This document shows positions 1-8,970 of a DNA stretch of 52,037 nt, in pieces (positions within the stretch are counted from its first letter, which is position 1; each line of letters starts with the position of its first letter). The DNA is from Macrococcus epidermidis. Its GTDB lineage: Bacteria; Bacillota; Bacilli; Staphylococcales; Staphylococcaceae. The notes under the pieces are model-generated. The model searched no databases. It saw only the letters and a program-made list of their open reading frames with translations, and had not been told where the DNA came from. Location: contig NZ_PZJH01000010.1 of NCBI RefSeq assembly GCF_003259695.1, forward strand, positions 1 to 52,037, read 5' to 3'. The position numbers and the translations under genes were made by a program.

Positions 1-157
1 CGTGCCAAACAAAGCAAAATGCCCGATTCCAAAGAAGAACCGTGCCAAACAAAGCGAAATGGCCCGATTCCAAGGAAGAACCGTGCCAAACAAAGCGAAA
101 TGGCCCGATTCCAAGGAAGAACCGTGCCAAACAAAGCGAAATGGCCCGATTCCACTA
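1..157. repeat. 41-bp intergenic tandem repeat array (four copies)
   Basis: Copies begin at about 1, 41, 82 and 123. Each carries a CGTGCCAAACAAAGC core followed by a GCCCGATTC block (21-29, 62-70, 103-111, 144-152). The first copy is 40 nt and more diverged, the middle two are identical, and the fourth decays after the GCCCGATTC block. The array probably continues upstream of the window. The unit is not a multiple of three and has no spacer-like variation, so it is neither coding nor CRISPR. I do not recognise the family. Confidence 0.9.
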
Positions 158-174
158 AAGAATCGGGCATTTTA
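144..174. terminator. Hairpin formed by last repeat copy
   Basis: GCCCGATTC (144-152) and GAATCGGGC (160-168) form a perfect 9-bp stem with a 7-nt loop, followed by ATTTTAA. The left arm is part of the repeat unit. The hairpin lies 20 bp past the stop of the minus-strand gene at 189-728, so it may end that transcript, but the minus-strand side has no good T-tract. Terminator function is an inference. Confidence 0.45.
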
Positions 175-188
175 ACTATCTTAAATTT

Positions 189-728
189 CTACTCAAACGT
201 CTTCACAAAAGCTTCAATATTTTCAGCTTTTTCCCACGCATCCACGTTCATTGGATCGATATGAATAATCGGCCCACCTTCAGTCGTGATGTATTCACCT
301 TGTTCAGTGCCTAATCCATCAACGAATACTGTCTTACCGTGCAATGTGTAGTAATCTTTCAATTCATCTTTCATCTTGTTACGTACAGCGATGTATTCTT
401 CAACATCACTATTTTCGTACATGTAACCTTCGATTAAAGTGTAGCCTGGAACAATACCTTCATGGTCTTTAATTGTTGCAACGTATGACCAGTCAATAAC
501 GATAGTGTGATCACCAGAGAATGAGTGACGCGTTAACGGATAAACACTTCCACGCCATTCGATTTCTGCATAATCCGGAATATTCTTATATTCCATCGTA
601 TATTCTTTCTCAGATTCATACGCTGTAATGAATGGTACAACTGCTAACCATTCTTTAATCTCTTCAACTGTGTCGAACATTCCTACGATGTGATGTTTTT
701 TACCATCAATAAACTCTAGTTGATACAT
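189..728 (-). CDS. Conserved hypothetical protein, 179 aa
   Basis: I do not recognise the family. The protein is acidic and soluble, with no signal peptide or membrane segment. It is rich in aromatic residues and acidic pairs, with short strand-like stretches (for example YTMEYKNIPDYAEIEW), suggesting a compact alpha/beta fold. The ATG at 728 is preceded by a strong AAGGGGAGA ribosome site (about 733-741). It stands alone, divergent from ppdK across a 278-bp intergenic region, and runs into the 41-bp repeat array. Clean coding character and a good ribosome site support a real gene; the function is unknown. Confidence 0.75.
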   Translation of the reverse strand: MYQLEFIDGKKHHIVGMFDTVEEIKEWLAVVPFITAYESEKEYTMEYKNIPDYAEIEWRGSVYPLTRHSFSGDHTIVIDWSYVATIKDHEGIVPGYTLIEGYMYENSDVEEYIAVRNKMKDELKDYYTLHGKTVFVDGLGTEQGEYITTEGGPIIHIDPMNVDAWEKAENIEAFVKTFE

Positions 729-910
729 ATGAATCTCCCCTTAAAAAAGTTTTCTTAAAGATAAACTTTAAGTTACTTCGATTATAATAAAGCGTTTTCA
801 TTTCTGCTACTGAATGGTAAAACTTTTTCAACTTTTTTCTGACAAGTTCACAATACCTTCATATTTAAACAGATATTTCTAAAAAAATTTATTAAATTGT
901 CTTTTTATGA

Positions 911-1000
911 TTGTCATAAAAGTTTTAATGTGACATACTAATTAACATAATAGTATAACCTAATGGGTTAATTGGTATAACACAAAAAATGATGAGGTGA
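911..1000 (+). promoter_or_regulatory. ppdK control region: promoter with CcpN-like sites
   Basis: A possible sigma-A promoter is TTGTCA (911-916), 17 bp, CATACT (934-939). TGTGACATACT (929-939) fits the CcpN consensus as I recall it (TRTGHYATAYW) at every position and covers the -10. GGTATAACACA (974-984) matches the reverse orientation at 10 of 11 positions, and AGTATAACCTA (950-960) is a weaker match. CcpN represses gluconeogenic genes in Bacillus, which would suit ppdK. The ribosome site GAGGTGA (994-1000) sets the TTG start at 1007. The rest of 729-910 is AT-rich with nothing else recognised. Confidence 0.5.
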
Positions 1001-1006
1001 CTAAAT

Positions 1007-3625
1007 TTGAGTAAATTTGTATATGCATTTGAAGAAGGAAGTCAAAATATGAAAGACTTGTTAGGTGGTAAAGGCGCAAACCTTTCAGAAATGATGCGTC
1101 TAGGTTTACCTGTTCCTAACGGATTTACAATCACGACTGAAGCTTGTATCGAATATTTAGATCGTGGTGAACAATTATCAGACGAAGTACTTACACAATT
1201 AGATGAGAAGTTAAAAGAACTAGAAGATAAAACAAATAAAGCTTTCTCTTCAGATGAAAATTTACTATTAGTATCAGTACGTAGTGGTGCGAAAATCTCT
1301 ATGCCAGGTATGATGGATACGATTTTAAATTTAGGATTAAATGATGAAAATGTTGAAAAATTAGCTGCAAAGACAGAAGATGCACGTTTTGCGTATGATT
1401 GTTATCGTCGTTTGCTACAAATGTTTGGTAGTGTTGTATACAATATTCCGATGCCAGCATTTGAAGAGTACTTTGAAGACTTCAAAAAAGTTAAAGGGCA
1501 TGCAACTGATGCTGATGTGCCCGCTGAAGATTTGAAAGAGATTGTTGAACAATATAAAGAAATCTATATCGAAGAAGCACATAAACCGTTCCCGCAAGAT
1601 CCAAAGAAACAGTTAACTGAAGCGATTGAAGCGGTATTTAAATCATGGAACAATGATCGTGCACGTATTTATCGTGATTTAAACGAAATTCCTCATGATA
1701 TCGGAACAGCTGTAAATGTTCAGGAAATGGTATTTGGTAATAGTGGTGATCGTTCTGGTACAGGTGTTGCATTTACACGTAACCCTGCAACAGGTGAACA
1801 TAAATTATATGGTGAATACTTATTGAATGCGCAAGGTGAAGACGTTGTAGCAGGTATTCGTACGCCGAAAGCAATCGAAACTTTAAATGAACAAATGCCG
1901 CATGCATATGAAGAGTTCGTGAATGTAACGAAGAAATTAGAAAGTCATTACAAAGATATGCAGGATATCGAGTTTACGATTGAAAATGAAAAGTTATTTA
2001 TCTTACAAACGCGTAACGGGAAACGTACTGCAAAAGCTGCGATCAACATTGCTGTAGATATGGTAAATGAAGGTGTCATTTCGAAAGAAGATGCTGTTGC
2101 AATGGTAGATGTTAAATCAATTGATCAATTGTTACATCCTAACTTTAATGAAGAAGCATTAAAATCTGCTGAATTAGTATCAGACAAAGGTTTACCAGCT
2201 TCTCCAGGTGCTGCAACAGGTGTTATCGTCTTCTCAGCATTAGATGCAAAAGCGAAAGCTGAAGCAGGTGAAAAGGTTATATTAGTTCGTCCTGAAACTT
2301 CTCCAGAGGATATTGAAGGTATGATTGCTGCTGAAGCGATTGTAACGACACATGGTGGTATGACGAGTCATGCTGCGGTAGTAGCACGTGGTATGGGTAA
2401 ATGTTGTGTGACGGGATGTTCTGATCTTGAAATTAATACGAAAGAAAAGTACGTAAAATATGCCGGTAAAACTTTATCTGAAGGTGATGTTATCTCTGTT
2501 AATGGTTCAACAGGTGCAGTATATATTGGTGAAATTGAAACGACGAAAGCGGAAGCAAGTGATGTCTTTGAAGAATTTATGGGCTGGGCAGAAGAAATCG
2601 CACGTTTATCTGTACGTATGAATGCGGAAACTGAAGGGGATATTAAATCAGGTTATTCATTTAACGCAAAAGGTATCGGTTTAGTACGTACTGAGCATAT
2701 GTTCTTTGGTGAAGAACGATTAATTGAAATGAGACGTTTCATCTTAGCATCTACTTACGAAGAACGTGTAGAAGCATTAAATAAAATCAAAGTTTATCAA
2801 ACAGAAGATTTCGAAGGTATCTTTAATTTATCTCAGGACCGTCCGTCAATCGTACGTTTATTAGATCCGCCATTACATGAATTCTTACCGAAAGGTGGAG
2901 AAGAAGTTAAAGCAGTGGCCGACCAGTTAGGCGTTACGACAGATTTCTTAGAAAAGCGTATCAGTGAATTACATGAATTTAACCCGATGCTTGGTCACCG
3001 AGGCTGTCGTTTAGCGATTACTTATCCTGAATTATATGAAATGCAGACTGAAGCAATCATTACAGCTGTGTTGAATTTAAAAGAAAAAGGTATTGAAACA
3101 AAGCCTGAAATTATGATTCCTTTAGTTTCAACTACACAAGAATTTATCATCTTAAAAGATGTTGTTAAGAAAAAAGCACAGGAAATCATGGATGCAAAAG
3201 GTGTACAAGTTGACTACCTAATTGGTACAATGATTGAAACACCACGTGCATGTCTAGTTGCAGGAGAACTTGCTCAGCACTCTGAATTCTTTAGTTTTGG
3301 TACAAACGATTTAGCTCAATTAACATATGGTTTCTCTCGTGATGATGCCGGTAAATTCATCAACGAATACATTAACCGTGAAATTCTTAATGTCGATCCG
3401 TTCCAAACATTAGACGTTGAAGGTATGGGACAACTTATTAAGATTGCAGTTGAAAGCGCAAAATCAGCAAACCCAGCCATTAAGATTGGTGTTTGCGGTG
3501 AGTTAGGTGGAGATCCTAAATCAATTCATTTCTTTAATGATTTAGCAATTGATTATGTCTCATGTTCACCATTCCGTGTACCAGGTGCTATTTTAGCGAC
3601 TGCGCAAAGCCAGGTGAAAAAATAG
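1007..3625 (+). CDS. ppdK: Pyruvate, phosphate dikinase
   Basis: Cytoplasmic enzyme interconverting pyruvate + ATP + Pi and PEP + AMP + PPi. The 872 aa match the family's usual length (about 870-880). Order: N-terminal nucleotide-binding domain (LLGGKGANLSEM near residue 18), central swivelling domain with GGMTSHAAVVARG, where the phosphocarrier is His455 and Thr453 is the regulatory threonine position, then the C-terminal PEP/pyruvate barrel with FGTNDLAQLTYGFSRDD and the catalytic Cys in CGELGGDP. The start is TTG at 1007 behind GAGGTGA. The regulator of this enzyme follows 13 bp downstream, so the two form an operon. The role is probably gluconeogenic PEP supply, judged from the upstream CcpN-like sites. 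Confidence 0.97.
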   Translation: MSKFVYAFEEGSQNMKDLLGGKGANLSEMMRLGLPVPNGFTITTEACIEYLDRGEQLSDEVLTQLDEKLKELEDKTNKAFSSDENLLLVSVRSGAKISMPGMMDTILNLGLNDENVEKLAAKTEDARFAYDCYRRLLQMFGSVVYNIPMPAFEEYFEDFKKVKGHATDADVPAEDLKEIVEQYKEIYIEEAHKPFPQDPKKQLTEAIEAVFKSWNNDRARIYRDLNEIPHDIGTAVNVQEMVFGNSGDRSGTGVAFTRNPATGEHKLYGEYLLNAQGEDVVAGIRTPKAIETLNEQMPHAYEEFVNVTKKLESHYKDMQDIEFTIENEKLFILQTRNGKRTAKAAINIAVDMVNEGVISKEDAVAMVDVKSIDQLLHPNFNEEALKSAELVSDKGLPASPGAATGVIVFSALDAKAKAEAGEKVILVRPETSPEDIEGMIAAEAIVTTHGGMTSHAAVVARGMGKCCVTGCSDLEINTKEKYVKYAGKTLSEGDVISVNGSTGAVYIGEIETTKAEASDVFEEFMGWAEEIARLSVRMNAETEGDIKSGYSFNAKGIGLVRTEHMFFGEERLIEMRRFILASTYEERVEALNKIKVYQTEDFEGIFNLSQDRPSIVRLLDPPLHEFLPKGGEEVKAVADQLGVTTDFLEKRISELHEFNPMLGHRGCRLAITYPELYEMQTEAIITAVLNLKEKGIETKPEIMIPLVSTTQEFIILKDVVKKKAQEIMDAKGVQVDYLIGTMIETPRACLVAGELAQHSEFFSFGTNDLAQLTYGFSRDDAGKFINEYINREILNVDPFQTLDVEGMGQLIKIAVESAKSANPAIKIGVCGELGGDPKSIHFFNDLAIDYVSCSPFRVPGAILATAQSQVKK

Positions 3626-3638
3626 TAGGAGGTACATT

Positions 3639-4463
3639 TTGAGTAAATATGAAACGAAAGATTTATTAATCTATATCATTTCAGATTCAATTGGTGAAAC
3701 CGCTGATAGAATGCTTCATGCAACGTTATCTCAATTTCCGAAACTAACATCTGTAAGTGTGAAGAAATTTTCATTCATCAAAGATGAAGAAGAGTTTAAG
3801 AACATTTTAGAACTGGCAAAACAAAAAGAAGCAGTCGTAGTTACAACGCTTGTAAACCCTGAATTTAATCGTCTGGGGCAAGCATTTGCCAAAGAAACTG
3901 GACTTTCATATATCGATTACATGACAGGCTTGATCAGAGTCATACAAAATCATACTGATATGGAACCGGTCGGTGAAAGTGGCGCACTGAGAAAGATGGA
4001 TGAAGAATACTTTAAGCGTATTGAAGCGATTGAGTACTCAGTGAAATATGACGATGGTAAAAACTTTCATAATTTAGCAGAAGCAGACGCTGTTATTGTT
4101 GGTGTTTCAAGAACTTCAAAGACACCGTTAAGTATGTATCTAGCAAATAAAGGGTTTAAAGTTGCGAACATTCCTTTAGTGCCTGAATCACCTATTCCTG
4201 AAGAAGTATATCAACAAAAGAACTTAAAGGTATTTGGACTGACTGCAAGTCCGAACTATATTATGAATATACGTACAGAACGTATTAAAGTTTTAGGACT
4301 TTCAGGACCAGGACAATATAATGATTTGAAACGTATTAAAGAAGAATTGAGCTATGCTGAAGAAGTATTCAATCGATTAAATGCTACTGTTATTAATACA
4401 GAGTATAAGTCGATAGAAGAGTCGGCATTCTATATTGAACAACATTTAAGGAAACGTAAATAA
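3639..4463 (+). CDS. Pyruvate, phosphate dikinase regulatory protein (PDRP/DUF299)
   Basis: Bifunctional ADP-dependent kinase and Pi-dependent pyrophosphorylase that switches PPDK off and on through the Thr next to the catalytic His. The 274-aa length and the nucleotide-binding signature GVSRTSKTPLSMYLANKG near residues 151-168 are diagnostic of DUF299 (B. subtilis YqfL, E. coli PpsR). The N-terminus (IYIISDSIGETAD) is also typical. It starts at TTG 3639 behind TAGGAGG, 13 bp after ppdK, in one operon that ends at the terminator near 4475. Adjacency with ppdK strongly supports PPDK, rather than PEP synthase, as the target. Confidence 0.95.
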   Translation: MSKYETKDLLIYIISDSIGETADRMLHATLSQFPKLTSVSVKKFSFIKDEEEFKNILELAKQKEAVVVTTLVNPEFNRLGQAFAKETGLSYIDYMTGLIRVIQNHTDMEPVGESGALRKMDEEYFKRIEAIEYSVKYDDGKNFHNLAEADAVIVGVSRTSKTPLSMYLANKGFKVANIPLVPESPIPEEVYQQKNLKVFGLTASPNYIMNIRTERIKVLGLSGPGQYNDLKRIKEELSYAEEVFNRLNATVINTEYKSIEESAFYIEQHLRKRK

Positions 4464-4474
4464 TAATATCCAGG

Positions 4475-4504
4475 ATTGAGACGGAATTTGTCTCAATCTT
4501 TTTT
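4475..4504 (+). terminator. Terminator of ppdK operon
   Basis: ATTGAGAC (4475-4482) pairs with GTCTCAAT (4490-4497), followed by CTTTTTT. It lies 11 bp after the regulator stop codon. Confidence 0.9.
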
Positions 4505-4601
4505 GTTTTAAAGTAAGATATATTGAAAATTAATTTATCAAAACACCATACGAGAATGACAGTTTTATGATATTATGGTTGAGGATTAAAAGGAGGTAAT
4601 T

Positions 4602-5912
4602 ATGGAAAAGGGAATGAACAAAGGTATAGGATTTTTTTCAGCTTTAGCACTTGTAATGGGGACTGTTATTGGTTCAGGTGTATTCTTTAAAATATCTAAC
4701 ATAACTGAAGTAACAGGAACACCAGGTATGACGTTGTTTGTATGGCTATTAGGTGGTTTGATCACGATATGTGCCGGACTGACAGTAGCAGAACTTGCAG
4801 CAGCAATTCCGAGAAATGGTGGACTGACGACATATATTGAATATACGTATGGTAAGTTTTTTGGATTTTTAGCAGGCTGGGCACAAAGTTTTATTTACTT
4901 TCCGGCAATGATTGCAGCACAATCGATTGTATTTTCACAGCAAATTGATAATTTATTTCATATTGGAAAGGGATGGCTATTTCCGGTAGCAGTTATCGCA
5001 ATGGTTTCAATATTATTGATTAACTGTCTGGGCTCGAAGGCTGGTGGGATATTGCAATCAGTCACTTTAGTTGTAAAGCTTATTCCGATTATCGCTATCG
5101 TCGTGTTTGGTTTAATGCAGACTGGCGATGTTCAGGTATCATTAATACCTACGACAGGTGATACAGGCATTAATTTCTTTGTAGCCCTTGGTGCTGGATT
5201 GCTTGCGACAATGTTTGCTTATGATGGATGGATTCATGTCGGTAATATTGCCGGGGAAATGAAAAATCCGAAAAGAGATTTACCATTAGCAATCACATTA
5301 GGTTTAGGTCTAGTTACAATTATTTATTTACTGGTAAACGCAACATTTTTATTTACATCACCAATTGCTGAACTGAAAGGTAATTTAAACGCAGCAACTG
5401 ATACAGCAGTAATCTTGTTTGGCCAGTCTGGTGGAAAATTAATTACCATCGGAATAATGGTATCAGTGTATGGTGCATTAAATGGTTATACGATGACAGG
5501 AATGCGTGTACCAGAAGCGATGGCGAAACAAAATTTATTACCGTTTAAAAATGTATTCACGAAACTTACAAAAAGTGGTGCGCCATGGATGAGTGGTTTG
5601 ATTCAGGTCGTTATTGCGATTATTATGGTTTCTCTTGGTGCTTTCGATTCAATCACAAATATGCTTGTATTTGTAATCTGGGCATTTTACTGTATGGCAT
5701 TTTATGCGGTATTTGTATTACGTAAGAAAGAAAAAGAACTCGTTCGTCCTTATAAAGTACCGTTGTATCCAATCATTCCTATGATTGCTTTACTGGCAGG
5801 ACTGTTCGTTATGCTTAATACTCTATTTACGCAATTTGGGTTAGCATTAACAGGGACTATCATCACGCTTTTAGGAATACCCATCTATCTTTATCAGATG
5901 AAAAAAGAATAA
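4602..5912 (+). CDS. APC-family amino acid permease (SteT/LAT-like)
   Basis: Integral membrane protein of 436 aa with about 12 hydrophobic segments. The N-terminal GTVIGSGVFFK is the unwound TM1 substrate-binding motif of APC transporters. Length and pattern resemble B. subtilis SteT, a serine/threonine exchanger of the LAT type, but specificity cannot be read from sequence. The ATG at 4602 follows AAAAGGAGG. It is a single-gene unit between terminators at 4475 and 5919. Confidence 0.9.
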   Translation: MEKGMNKGIGFFSALALVMGTVIGSGVFFKISNITEVTGTPGMTLFVWLLGGLITICAGLTVAELAAAIPRNGGLTTYIEYTYGKFFGFLAGWAQSFIYFPAMIAAQSIVFSQQIDNLFHIGKGWLFPVAVIAMVSILLINCLGSKAGGILQSVTLVVKLIPIIAIVVFGLMQTGDVQVSLIPTTGDTGINFFVALGAGLLATMFAYDGWIHVGNIAGEMKNPKRDLPLAITLGLGLVTIIYLLVNATFLFTSPIAELKGNLNAATDTAVILFGQSGGKLITIGIMVSVYGALNGYTMTGMRVPEAMAKQNLLPFKNVFTKLTKSGAPWMSGLIQVVIAIIMVSLGAFDSITNMLVFVIWAFYCMAFYAVFVLRKKEKELVRPYKVPLYPIIPMIALLAGLFVMLNTLFTQFGLALTGTIITLLGIPIYLYQMKKE

Positions 5913-5918
5913 TATTAA

Positions 5919-5945
5919 AAAGCTCTCGAATGAGAGCTTTTTTTG
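5919..5945. terminator. Bidirectional terminator between convergent genes
   Basis: AAGCTCTC pairs with GAGAGCTT around an AATG-type loop, with T7 on the plus side and an A-run on the other, so it can serve both the permease and the minus-strand nitronate monooxygenase gene. Confidence 0.9.
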
Positions 5946-5954
5946 TGCTGTATT

Positions 5955-7025
5955 TTATATATTATTCATTTTAAAATCCAGTATTAACTGATCGGTATGT
6001 GCCACGATTTCTCTAAATAAACCTTGTGCATTGACTTTCTTAGCAAGTGTAGGTGCCTGACCACACCACATATGAAGAATAGCAGTGTCACCGTTCTTAG
6101 CTGCGCTTTGACGAATACTCGTCGTTAAATCATTTTGAAGCGGATAAGGCAGTATATTTGTACCACTCGTTTCCAAATCATTAATAAAATTATTTTCTAT
6201 ACCACGCGCACTTTTACCGCTGAATATTTTTGTTACGGTTGTATCCTCAGGTTGTGCATGGATGATTGCTTCTTTATGCACGTTTGGTGCTTTACTTTCG
6301 TGCGTTGTTAAGAAAGTAGTCCCCATTTGCACACCGCTCGCGCCTAACATAAGTGATGCAAGCATACCGCGCGCATCCATTATTCCACCTGCTGCGATTA
6401 CAGGTAGAGACACGCTATCTACAATTTGAGGAATCAATGCCATTGTGCCGATTGAACGCGTTTTTGTAAACGCGCCTTTATGTCCACCTGCTTCAAAGCC
6501 TTGTGCAACCACCATATCTAATCCACTTTGTTCAATCATTCTTGCTTCTTCAATTGAACTTGCTGTACCGATTGTTATAATACCTTTCTTTTTTAGCTGA
6601 TTAATAATTTGTTGTGCCGGGATGCCAAATGTAAAACTTACAACTGGAACTTCCATATCCATTAACAACTGAATTTTATCAAGAAAAGTTTGTTCAGAGT
6701 GTATTTTAACATTTGCTGTCTTTAAATCATATTTATCATAATAAGGTTTAAGTTTCTCCTGCATCATTTGAATGGCACTATCATCGTATTGAATATCTTC
6801 AGGCACGAACAAATTGACAGCAAAAGGTTTATCGGTAAGCTTGCGTACAGCCTCAATTTCATCGCTTAACACATCAGTGGTCATATATCCAGCACCAATT
6901 GTTCCTAACCCCCCCTCATTACTGATTGCTGCAACAAGCTCTGGTGTTGTGCTTCCAGCCATGCCCGCCTGTACAATTGGATATGCAATGCTTAATTGAT
7001 CTGTCAATCGTGTACTGTTCCACAT
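5955..7025 (-). CDS. Nitronate monooxygenase family (NPD) FMN enzyme
   Basis: FMN-dependent TIM-barrel oxidoreductase of the 2-nitropropane dioxygenase family, which detoxifies nitronates or propionate 3-nitronate; relatives include FabK enoyl-ACP reductase. Seen: PIVQAGMAGSTTPELVAAIS at the N-terminus, VVAQGFEAGGHKGAF with the catalytic His region, and LPVIAAGGIMDARG plus GASGVQMGTTFL for phosphate binding of FMN. An upstream in-frame GTG at 7034 sits inside the ribosome site (AGAGGTGAACGATATG), so I place the start at ATG 7025, giving 356 aa. It is monocistronic and divergent from the lipoprotein gene. Confidence 0.93.
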   Translation of the reverse strand: MWNSTRLTDQLSIAYPIVQAGMAGSTTPELVAAISNEGGLGTIGAGYMTTDVLSDEIEAVRKLTDKPFAVNLFVPEDIQYDDSAIQMMQEKLKPYYDKYDLKTANVKIHSEQTFLDKIQLLMDMEVPVVSFTFGIPAQQIINQLKKKGIITIGTASSIEEARMIEQSGLDMVVAQGFEAGGHKGAFTKTRSIGTMALIPQIVDSVSLPVIAAGGIMDARGMLASLMLGASGVQMGTTFLTTHESKAPNVHKEAIIHAQPEDTTVTKIFSGKSARGIENNFINDLETSGTNILPYPLQNDLTTSIRQSAAKNGDTAILHMWCGQAPTLAKKVNAQGLFREIVAHTDQLILDFKMNNI

Positions 7026-7153
7026 ATCGTTCACCTCTTTGTTATCATACTGTCACTATAACATATTAATAAATTGAAACTAAATTTTTCAATGTGACAT
7101 TACTTAATTTATGCTATATTTAAATAAAAAATGGAAAAGAAGAGGAGAACATT

Positions 7154-8383
7154 ATGCGTGCGATTCAATATTTAATGTTATCAGCAATGATACTCGTGGC
7201 TGGATGTGCAAACGAAGAACAGAAAACAACCGAGAAATCAACAAACACAGAACAAACGACTAAAGAAAACAAAGCAGAAAAAGTGACGACTGAATCAAAA
7301 GATTCGTCTGAAGAAGATGTCATCGCAGATCAAATTGATAAAGATAGACCAGCTTCGAATACAACAACGATGAAATTAATCGATACAATAAGTGAAGGAC
7401 CGATTACTCCAAAATCAGTTGTCGCGAATAATAAAGGTCAGGTTATTGCAAACAATATGATGTACCAACATACAATTACAGTTTATGATGCGAAATCACG
7501 TAAACTCATTAAAAAGTTATCGGATACAGTAGACTTTAAAAAGTTCGGTATCGAAGGTTTTGATAAACCTGTAAGTGGTGCACCAGTTGAAGCAGTTTGG
7601 ACAAAAGATGGGAAGTATGCGTATGTATCTCAATATCAATTAACAGACCATGGTGCAGAAGCAGAAGATATGTGTTCAGCAGGTAAAGCAATCGCAGAAT
7701 CTGTCGTATATCGTTATAATGCTGAAAAGCAAGACTGGGATCAGGTCATTCAAGTTGGTCGTGTGCCAAAATATGTAGCACTTACGCAAGATAATTCAAA
7801 ATTACTTGTTTCTAACTGGTGTGATAAATCATTATCAGTAGTAGATACTAAGACAGCTAAACAAACAGAACAAATCCCATTAAATGCAATGCCACGCGGT
7901 ATTGTATCACTGCCAGATAATAAAACAGCTTACGTTACAGCGATGTTCTCGAATGAAATTTATAAAGTGAATTTAGAAACAGGGAAAAGTGAAATGATTC
8001 TGCAGACCGGACAAAGACCACGTCATTTAGTACTCGATAATCAAGGGAAGACAATCTACATTACGGTGGCGGGTGCTAATGAACTATTAAAATATGATGT
8101 TGCAACAGATAAAGTTATTGCGCGTGCTACTACAGGAAAAGAACCACGTTCAATGGCAATTTCACCAGACAGTACAGCAGTGTATATCGTTAATTATGAT
8201 GAGAATACAGTATCAAAATTTGATACGAAGACGTTGAAAGAAATCACGCGTGTTGAAGCAGGATTTCATCCAATCGGTATCACTTATGAAAATACGACAG
8301 GTGATGTATGGGTAGCAAACTATGGTGGTACAATCTCTGTTTATGATGATAAAGTAGCAGCATCAACAGCTACATCAAAATAA
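7154..8383 (+). CDS. Lipoprotein with YVTN beta-propeller (YncE-like)
   Basis: Secreted lipid-anchored protein of 409 aa. A short signal peptide ends in the lipobox LVAGC with Cys18, then comes a Thr/Glu/Lys-rich low-complexity linker (about 19-70). The rest holds repeated blades of the YVTN/YncE type (VSNWCDKSLSVVDTKTAK, AYVTAMFSNEIYKVNLETGK, VYIVNYDENTVSKFDTKTLK), each with a strand-turn-DTKT pattern. Such propellers bind ligands or proteins at the cell surface; the ligand is unknown. The ribosome site AGAGGAGAAC precedes ATG 7154. No strong terminator follows before the VOC gene. Confidence 0.88.
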   Translation: MRAIQYLMLSAMILVAGCANEEQKTTEKSTNTEQTTKENKAEKVTTESKDSSEEDVIADQIDKDRPASNTTTMKLIDTISEGPITPKSVVANNKGQVIANNMMYQHTITVYDAKSRKLIKKLSDTVDFKKFGIEGFDKPVSGAPVEAVWTKDGKYAYVSQYQLTDHGAEAEDMCSAGKAIAESVVYRYNAEKQDWDQVIQVGRVPKYVALTQDNSKLLVSNWCDKSLSVVDTKTAKQTEQIPLNAMPRGIVSLPDNKTAYVTAMFSNEIYKVNLETGKSEMILQTGQRPRHLVLDNQGKTIYITVAGANELLKYDVATDKVIARATTGKEPRSMAISPDSTAVYIVNYDENTVSKFDTKTLKEITRVEAGFHPIGITYENTTGDVWVANYGGTISVYDDKVAASTATSK

Positions 8384-8455
8384 GTTATCATTATGTAAAT
8401 TAATTAAGTTGTGATATATTTAATTTGAATTACAATATACATTTGGAGGTCTATC

Positions 8456-8884
8456 ATGACAGAATTAATTCCTTACTTAGCGTTTGAAAGTGCAAAAGAA
8501 GCGCTAGCATATTATGAAGAATTATTTGGAGCAACAGACGTTAACAGATTACCAGTAGGAAAAGAACAGGCAGGACAATTTGGTGTAGACCCGGAACAAG
8601 CTGAAGAGATGACAATGCATTCTGAATTTAAAGTAGCGGGACATAAATTATATGCAGCAGATAGATTTGGTAAAGCTGGAGATTTCAATAATAGCATGAC
8701 ATTATCTTTAAACTGGGACAAATCAAATGCTGAAGATACTGCAGCAATGACTGAACTATTCAATAAAGTAGCAGCACACAATGAGACGAAAGTGCATATG
8801 CCGATTGAAGAGCAATTCTGGGGCGGTGTGATGGGCGCATTAGATGATAAATACGGTGTACATTGGATGTTTAACGGTAACTAG
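8456..8884 (+). CDS. VOC family protein (PhnB/glyoxalase-like)
   Basis: Cytoplasmic protein of 142 aa in the PhnB-like branch of the vicinal oxygen chelate fold. Typical features are PYLAFESAKEALAYYEELFGA at the start, the central EEMTMHSEFKVAGHKLYAAD and the closing GVMGALDDKYGVHWMFN. Members are often annotated as 3-demethylubiquinone methyltransferase-like, but the activity is generally unknown. TTGGAGG lies at a good distance before ATG 8456. A paralogue of the same architecture is at 19925-20362. Its own terminator follows at 8901. Confidence 0.88.
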   Translation: MTELIPYLAFESAKEALAYYEELFGATDVNRLPVGKEQAGQFGVDPEQAEEMTMHSEFKVAGHKLYAADRFGKAGDFNNSMTLSLNWDKSNAEDTAAMTELFNKVAAHNETKVHMPIEEQFWGGVMGALDDKYGVHWMFNGN

Positions 8885-8900
8885 AATAAAAAATTAATCA

Positions 8901-8930
8901 GGCCAAAGTTAAAATAGCTTTGGTCTTTTT
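8901..8930 (+). terminator. Terminator of VOC gene
   Basis: GGCCAAAG (8901-8908) pairs with CTTTGGTC (8918-8925) with one G-U pair, then T5. Confidence 0.85.
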
Positions 8931-8970
8931 ATATGTTATTAAAGTATAATGATGTGTGAGGGGGGAGAGT

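Noticed and set aside
1-157. CRISPR array
   Set aside because: Repeats are directly adjoining with no unique spacers and no cas genes; the same applies to the arrays at 20411 and 51844.
19-264. 81-codon open frame across the first repeat array
   Set aside because: It reads through 41-bp repeats that shift frame each copy and overlaps the end of a better-supported minus-strand gene; no ribosome site.
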